A stretch of 64,000 nt of DNA. Origin: Procambarus clarkii. Lineage: Eukaryota; Arthropoda; Malacostraca; Decapoda; Cambaridae. The translations under genes and the position numbers were made by a program. Positions 1 to 8,100 of the stretch are shown here, in pieces (within the stretch, counting starts at the first letter, position 1; each line of letters begins with the position of its first letter). The notes under the pieces were generated by a model. The model saw only the letters and a program-made list of their open reading frames with translations, made no database searches and was not told the origin of the DNA. Where the stretch lies: contig NC_091156.1 of the NCBI RefSeq assembly GCF_040958095.1, positions 17,808,468 through 17,872,467 on the forward strand, in the 5' to 3' direction.

Positions 1-1431
1 AGAGCCCACCCTCAGAGCCCACCCTCAGACCCTACCCTCAGAGCCCACCCTCAGAGCCCACCCTCAGAGCCTACCCTCAGAGCCTACCCTCAGAGCCCAC
101 CCTCAGAGCCCACCCTCAAAGCCCACCCTCAGAGCCCACCCTCAGAGCCTACCCTCAGCGCCCACCCTCAGAGCCCACCCTCAGAGCCTACCCTCAGACC
201 CCACCCTCAGAGCCCACCCTCAGAGCCCACCCTCAGACCCCACCCTCAGAGCCCACCCTCAGAGCCCACCCTCAGAGCCTACCCTCAGAGCCTACCCTCA
301 GAGCCTACCCTCAGAGCCTACCCTCAGACCCCACCCTCAGAGCCCACCCTCAGAGCCTACCCTCAGAGCCCTCCCTCAGAGCCCACCCTCAGAGCCCACC
401 CTCAGAGCCTACCCTCAGAGCCTACCCTCAGAGCCTACCCTCAGAGCCTACCCTCAGAGCCTACCCTCAGAGCCTACCCTCAGAGCCCACCCTCAGAGCC
501 CACCCTCAGAGCCTACCCTCAGACCCCACCCTCAGAGCCCACCCTCAGAGCCTACCCTCAGAGCCCTCCCTCAGAGCCCACCCTCAGAGCCCACCCTCAG
601 AGCCTACCCTCAGAGCCTACCCTCAGAGCCTACCCTCAGAGCCTACCCTCAGAGCCTACCCTCAGAGCCCACCCTCAGAGCCTACCCTCAGACCCCACCC
701 TCAGAGCCCACCCTCAGAGCCTACCCTCAGAGCTCTCCCTCAGAGCCTACCCTCAGAGCCCTCCCTCAGAGCCTACCCTCAGAGCCTACCCTCAGAGCCT
801 ACCCTCAGAGCCTACCCTCAGAGCCTACCCTCAGAGCCTACCCTCAGAGCCTACCCTCAGAGCCCACCCTCAGAGCCTACCCCCAGAGCCTACCCTCAGA
901 GCCTACCCCCAGAGCCTACCCCCAGAGCCTACCCTCAGAGCCTACCCTCAGAGCCTACCCTCAGAGCCTACCCTCAGAGCCTACCCTCAGAGCCTACCCC
1001 CAGAGCCTACCCTCAGAGCCTACCCCCAGAGCCTACCCTCAGAGCCTACCCCCAGAGCCTACCCTCAGAGCCTACCCTCAGAGCCTACCCTCAGAGCCTA
1101 CCCTCAGAGCCCTCCCTCAGAGCCTACCCTCAGAGCCTACCCCCAGAGCCTACCCTCAGAGCCTACCCTCAGAGCCTACCCCCAGAGCCTACCCTCAGAG
1201 CCTACCCCCAGAGCCTACCCTCAGAGCCTACCCTCAGAGCCTACCCTCAGAGCCTACCCTCAGAGCCTACCCTCAGAGCCTACCCCCAGAGCCTACCCTC
1301 AGAGCCTACCCTCAGAGCCTACCCTCAGAGCCTACCCCCAGAGCCTACCCTCAGAGCCTACCCTCAGAGCCTACCCTCAGAGCCTACCCTCAGAGCCTAC
1401 CCTCAGAGCCTACCCCCAGAGCCTACCCTGG
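1..1431. repeat. 13-bp minisatellite (agagcctaccctc)
   Basis: About 110 head-to-tail copies of a 13-bp unit, agagcctaccctc, with recurrent variants (agagcccaccctc, agaccccaccctc, agagcctacccccag). The array runs off the left edge. C-variants dominate the first 700 bases and T-variants the rest, which suggests local spreading of variants. It lies downstream of the last visible growth-factor exon, so it is probably intronic. No coding signal is accepted here. Confidence 0.97.
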
Positions 1432-1480
1432 CCGGCTTGTTGCATTTCCCGCTTCCTCTCGCACCTGAAACATAAATTTG

Positions 1481-1483
<3 letters not shown>

Positions 1484-1570
<87 letters not shown>
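1484..1570. repeat. (AT)n microsatellite
   Basis: Uninterrupted AT dinucleotide run of about 43 units. Confidence 0.98.
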
Positions 1571-1574
<4 letters not shown>

Positions 1575-1821
1575 CTAGGTCATAAACCTAGTGCCAAACC
1601 AGCAAGCCGAGCTGGGTCGCTTCATACAGGTATTTAGCCTAATTATGTCAGCTGACGTCGTCATCAACAGAGTACTCTTAAAGCATTATGTTAAAAATAT
1701 ATATATAGGAAATGTTAGAAATATTTCAACTCATTTCGCACATGAAAAGACATCAATTTAGTAGTGTTGTCCAGCAGCACACGAGGAGGTGCGGTGAGGG
1801 AGGCTGGGCGCACTGTCACTT

Positions 1822-1989
1822 GAAGGTGAAGGGACGACGATGTTTCGGTCCGTCCTGGACCATTCTCAAGTCGATTGACCATTCTGAATCGACTTGAGAA
1901 TGGTCCAGGACGGACCGAAACGTCGTCTTCACCTTCTAGTGTGTGGTCTGGTCAACATACTTCAGCCACGTTATTGTGACTCATCACCT
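1822..1989 (+). mobile_element. Palindromic short retroposon, copy A
   Basis: An inverted repeat: the left arm begins gaaggtgaagggacgacgat and runs to ctcaagtcgatt; the right arm is its reverse complement, followed by a unique 3' part ending gtgactcatcacctg. It is flanked by an exact 14-bp duplication, gcgcactgtcactt, at 1808-1821 and 1990-2003. Two further copies in this window share the 3' end but start at different points in the left arm, as 5'-truncated retroposons do. No tRNA promoter box or ORF is seen. The right duplication reaches within 3 bases of a growth-factor exon. Confidence 0.85.
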
Positions 1990-2005
1990 GCGCACTGTCA
2001 CTTAC

Positions 2006-2140
2006 TTGCAAGTGTCGGGGTTTATGGAGAGGTAGAATGGACATTTATTGTTGTGACACTCACACAAGCAGGTGTTGTGGTTCCAGATCTTGTCTTTTTT
2101 GTTCTTCGTGCACTTCTCGATCTTCCTCTGCAGGGCCGTG
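2006..2140 (-). CDS. Growth-factor exon 5: Cys-rich tail module
   Basis: Acceptor tatcctcag then 135 bases, phase 2 in and out. It encodes TALQRKIEKC, then a CLCEC motif (C236, C238, C240), C245 and INPDTC256. The module resembles the Balbiani-ring-3-like repeats that follow the VEGF domain in VEGF-C and insect Pvf proteins. The donor gtaagt overlaps an in-frame TAA at 2004-2002: without splicing the protein would end Cys-Lys. A further C-x-C is expected after PDTC, which favours splicing onward. Confidence 0.7.
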
Positions 2141-5100
2141 CTGAGGATAGACAGTCACCTGAGAACATACAGTTATTTCCTTCTCTCTCAAGAGAGAGAA
2201 AGATCGCCAAGCAAAATAAATGCAATATCGACTTTGTGAAGTATTAGTTTGATAATCCTGGTGAATGTTGCCGGTGTCCCCTCTCACTACATTAATGTAG
2301 ATCTGGTCATTAGACCTCTCACACCTGCCGCTATCAGGTAACTGCAGGTTTGAAATTGCTTTATGCACTTCGATGTTCTCGAAGATATCTTCATAATACA
2401 TCCCAAGTGTGTCAGTTCAACTACTGACCACATGCTCCTGCATGACTAACTATCCTATGTAATCGTACATATAGTCTAGCATGATATAGTCTACGTATAG
2501 TCCACGCTATGCGTGCTAGTGCCATTATAAGAATATAAGAACTTGTATATATAAATAAATAAATAAGAAAAACATCCTATACTCGGTTGACTAGTGTTTA
2601 ACACAAGGCTTCAGCCTGTCTCTAAACATTTTGCATTTTTAAATTAAATATCCTTTTCACTATGATGAGAAACTCACGTTCCCCGTCCTTTCTTCTACAA
2701 AAGTTCTTCGTTCTTCGTTAAACAGTTATTTAACAGTCTCCGTGGTGTAGTGGTAAGACACTCGCCTGGCGTTCCGCGAACGCTTTGTCATGGGTTCGTA
2801 TCCTGGCCGGGGAGGATTTACTGGGCGCAAATCCTTAACTGTAGCCTCTGTTTAACTCAACAGTAAAATGGGTACTTGGTTGTAACAACGATTCTTCGCG
2901 GCGGGGGATCGTATTCCAGGGACCATAGGATTAAGGACCTGCCCGAAACGCTACGCGTACTAGTGGCTCTACAAGAATGTAACAGCTCTTGTATATATCT
3001 AAAAAAAAAAAAAAATAACATGATGTATCAATGCACAGTAAGAGCCATGAGGGTGACTCGAATCTCGAGTCGGACTACCTGAATCGCGCTATCTGGATCG
3101 GATTACCTGGGATGATGGATTACCACTGGTAAATCGGCTGCCACATGTGTCGAAAAACCCGACACCATTTAATAACATTACATGCAATATGCAGATAATA
3201 TTGTTGCTGTTGTATACACAAGTTAACCCATATAAAATGTAGCTTTTAGTGGAATTTTCCGTCAATAGAAAACGGGATATCATTGCCACATAGTACTATA
3301 AATTCACCAGCTATTCTGTTGGGAATTATTCTTAAATACATTATTCTTTGGACTTTTTACATCATAAAAACATCTCATTTGAGCTAACTTAATTATCAGT
3401 ATCAAAATAAAGTAAATGTGACCCTTCTATCAGTTATTGACATCTGGACAAGGATAGCCAAGGCGTAGGTGGTGGTGAAGAAGTTCAGCCATTGTTAAGA
3501 CCAGAGGCGCTGGGGAGCAAATTCAGCTCCTATAATTTCTCTTGGATGAAGTGTTATGGAGATCAACTTAAGTGTTCTACCATCATCAACACCCTGTCAA
3601 TAACCACAAGGGAAGTGTCTTTCCGAAATCTTATCTAAGTCATTATTGGCCAGTAATGTAGGTAGATATGATTAATTCCGTTTAGGACACGAACGAGCCT
3701 CTAAATACAGGTAATTAAGCCTTGGTCCTTATGTTATATAATATACATGTTTTCTCTGATATAGCTGTCATATATTAGGATTCCGGCTTTACAGCTAGTG
3801 CCCTTTGACAGGAAGAAGAGGAAGCAAGAATTAATCTTGGTACATCAGTTACTTGGGTGTTGGAAGCTAGCCTCTCACGAGGATAATTTGGTATCTACAT
3901 CTTAGTTATACCTGGTGGACTAAGCCTGCTGTACAATAAGATAAGGCACCTCCTCAATATATATACTAATATATGTAGTTTAATACTGTAGTTTGATTGG
4001 CTGCATATATATAAATTTAATATAAACCCCCCTAATGTGGAGGGATCGATTTGTGAAAATTATTGCAGAAATACAGTCCACTTAACATCATACCAATTGC
4101 TATCGAAATATATAAATTAACGTAAATATAAATTCTATATAAATTCATATAAATTAAATAAATATAAATCTCACTGGTCGGTTCCCACAACATGGCAGTC
4201 GACGTCGTTACAGGGTGTGGTGCAGCCGCAGGAACACGCCTCGTGAACCGGGACAGTTCTGAACTCCATCTCCTCCCAGTCCTCGTACACCGCAGTCACC
4301 TGGTCACAGGACACATGTATCACACTCCTCACTTAACTCTCAAATGTCTCACAAGAAACTTGTTTTTTGGGGCTGAAATGTAAAAGGCTTCAAGATCTAA
4401 TGTTGTCATTATGGTTGTAAGCAATTATAGTAGAATATAGTGGTGTAGTGTAAGGTGTAGTGGTGTGGTGTAAGGTGTAGTGGTGTGGTGTAGTGGCGTG
4501 GTGTAAGGTGTAGTGGTGTGGTGTAGTGGTGAGGAGTCCGCGGAGGACGTCAGCGACTGCTGTGTTAAACAGCGTGGTCAGGAACCAATACTAGGGTCAA
4601 CAATACCCTCATATGTACTACCTTACCAAAATAATCAAATTTATTCTTATCATTTCTATGTAAAATATAATTAATAATGCTAGTTTAAAAGCTTCATTTA
4701 TAAATTATTCAATATTGTTGACAATGGGGAACCCCAATAATTGTAACAGACTTCCTCTCCTCAACAATGAGGAGAGGAAGCTCATAATAGGGACTATAGA
4801 GGACCCAGAACAGATCCTTGGGGAACTACACAAGTTCCCACTTCGGATTTAACCCCATAAATGCCTCCTCTCTCTTCCCTGTGTTTCAGCCCCGGTCCAC
4901 TTTAGTATGTTGCCCCCGATGCCATGGGCCTCAGTATTGCCAAGTATACCTGTAATCACTATTTCCAAAAGTTGCCTTCTTCTTCAATAGTTGTATAGAT
5001 ATGTTGAAGATATTTTGTGTTTAAGGCCTACTTCTGAAATATTCGATCATTTCTCAAGTAGAATTGACAATTATAATGTATTTAATGGCTTTCCATGGAG

Positions 5101-8100
5101 GTTTTGAACGTCAAGTCGGCAGTGTAGCTCAGCTCATGGACCCCTAGATCCATGGCTCCTTTCATGATCCACACACACACAGAGAGGTCGACCATACAGG
5201 AACAACCGTGGACATCTTCAAGAGGAAACTAGATTGTTTCCTTCAAGGAGTGCCAGACCAACCGAGCTGTGGTGGGTATGTGGGCCTGCGGGCCGCTCCA
5301 AGCACCAGCCTGGTGGACCAAACTCTCACAAGTCAAGTCTGGCCCTGGCCAGTCTGACCCCGGACCGGGCTTGAGAAGTAGAAGAACTCCCAGAACCCCA
5401 TCAACCAGGTATCAACCAGGTATGCTGCTCTCTCGTGCAGCTGATGGATAATAATGCAGTGGCGTCCGGCAGTGTTAAGACAGCAGTTGTTGTGTTGGAT
5501 TGAGCTTTGCTCTTTCAGCCCGCCTCTCAACTGTCAATCGACTGTTTACTAACTTTTTTTTTCTCCACACCACACACACACACCCCAGGAAGCAGCCTGC
5601 GACAGCTGACTAACTCCCAGATACCTATTTACTGCCAGTTAACAGAGGCACTCAGGGTGAAAGAAACTTTGCCCATTTGTTTCTGCCTGGTGCGGGAATA
5701 CTTTCTGCTTGTGTTCGGCCATAACGTGTAGTGATTTAGTGTTAGATAGTGTTCAGTCATTGCAGCCCCCATGGTGTAGTGGTTAAGATGCTCGGCTGGC
5801 GTTCTGCGAGCGCTTTGTCCTGGGTTCGTATCCTGGCCGGGGAGGATTTACTGGGCGCAAATCCTTAACAGTAGCCTCTGTTTAACTCAACAGTAAAATG
5901 GGTACCGTCCAAGTGGTTGGGCACCATTCCGTCCCCTGTCCCATCCCAAATCCTTATTATGACCCTTTCCAAGTGCTATATAGTCGTGATGGCTTGGCGC
6001 TTTCCCCCTGATAGTTCCCTTCCTTTCCCTTGTGTCCATTGTCTGAATACGTCACATATAGTGAGGTCTAAAGCTGAGTTACGCTTACCTGGTCCGTCGA
6101 CCAGGAGGCCTGGTCGACGACCGGGCCGCGGGGACGCTAAGCCCCGGAAGCACCTCAAGGTAAGGTAAGGTACCTTGATCCCTCTACACTCTTTCCTAGC
6201 CCAAATTACTTGGGTCAGGAAAGGTTGATCATATTTGCTATTTATATAATATACAAGAAGACGGTGAAGAAGAGGGTGTTTGTTAAGCATACCGTGATGG
6301 TCCTGGTGGTGAACCTGGTGGCCACGCACTGGTCAGAGGGACAGGAGCCGCTGCAGACGGACGTCGTCACGGTGCAGGGGTTGATGTGCTCGGCGCCCCT
6401 CTTGTCTACCTCTATGGTAGTGTTCCTTAGCTCGCACGTTCCTCCCCTCTTCGTCTTCTTCTTCTCCTCTATGGACACTCAAGATAATAATATTCTTGGC
6501 ATGCATGGTGAAGAATACTTGCATGGTGAATATACTATCAGTGATAGTATAACTAGTGGTATGCTAGTGACACCTGTTAGTAACAACAACCTAACCTCAC
6601 CTAATCTAACCTCACCCAACCTAACCTAACCTAATCTAACCTCACCCAACCTAACCTAACCTAACCTAACCTAATCTAACTTCACCCAACCTAACCTAAT
6701 CCAGATTAAAACAACAGGTAATATATCAATGGTCAACACGTATTATTTTACTAAAATTTATGAACATTATTTAGGAAGAGTGTATCAAAAAGGCGTTGTG
6801 TATAATTTACTTAAATGTAGAATATACACAATTGAAACATCTAAGAGACCCTAGAGCCGCCAGCGTCCTCTTCCAGCGTCCTCTTCCAGCGTCTTAGTGT
6901 GGCGATACAGAGAGGAAACACATTTCATCCATGGTTCCTGCCCGCCATCTGAGGAGCTGAAGGAACTCGACAACCTGTGACAACTAGCCTTGTACCTTGC
7001 ATGTAACCAATGTTGTAACTCATTTTGTGTAATGAAATTTAAATAAAATAATAAATTACAAATATATAGGTGATAGTAGAAAACAATATGTGAGCATCAG
7101 TGGGAGCCCCACAAGGCTTCCCCTGATGCAACTGATCCCTAAAGACATAACACAGACCATATACACTGACGGATCACTCAGTACAGCTACAGGGAGGGCA
7201 GGAAGTGCTGTTATTGCTCATCAGCCCGACGGCAGCACAATTCAACAATACCAAAGGAATATAAGAATTAGTAACTGGTCATCCACAATGTAAGCTAAGT
7301 TGGTAGCAATACTGGTAGCACTCGAAATTATTGACAACACTGAACATAAGAACATAAGAACAAAGGTAACTGCAGAAGGCCTATTGGCCCTTACGAGGCA
7401 GCTCCTATCTATAACCACTCAATCCCACTCATATACTTGTCCAACCCGCGCTTGAAATAATCGAGGGACCCCACCTCCACCACGTTACGCGGCAATTGGT
7501 TCCACAAATCAACAACCCTGTTACTGAACCAGTATTTACCCAAGTCTTTCCTAAATCTAAACTTATCAGTTTAGACAGCTGTCTTTAGAAGTAGACAGCT
7601 TAATTATTTCCGACTCCCTTTTCTCACTACTAGCAATAAACAGTTTGCAATCAAGTAATAGCGTGCTTGTCTCAGAAGCCTGACATAGATATATAAGTAT
7701 ACTTAACAAGAGGGTAAATATAAAAATGTTGTGGATTCCTTCTCACATTGGCCTGCAGGAACATGACAAAGTTGACGCCCTTGCTAAGGCTGCAGTAAAT
7801 ATAGACAGTATTGAACGGAATCTTGAGTTATCAAATAGGTCCCTTAAAAGTGTCATTAGACGAGAACTCCTGGATGGATTTGAAAAAAATAGAGCAATGC
7901 AAACTGGAATTAGCAGGTCCATTGTTTATCACAATGAAATGTGTGAAGTAAAACATGTGTATGGGGCAAGTAACAAAGTCAGTAGACTAACAGATGTTGT
8001 CACAACTCGAATAGGACTTTGCTACAAGTATCTCTGGCAGTTCGGCTTGTATAGGGATCTAGATGAAGTAAAGTGTAAAGTGTGTGGACAAAGACAGGGA

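Noticed and set aside
1-1431. CRISPR-like array
   Set aside because: Units are contiguous 13-mers without spacers; all other arrays here also lack unique spacers, and the genome is animal.
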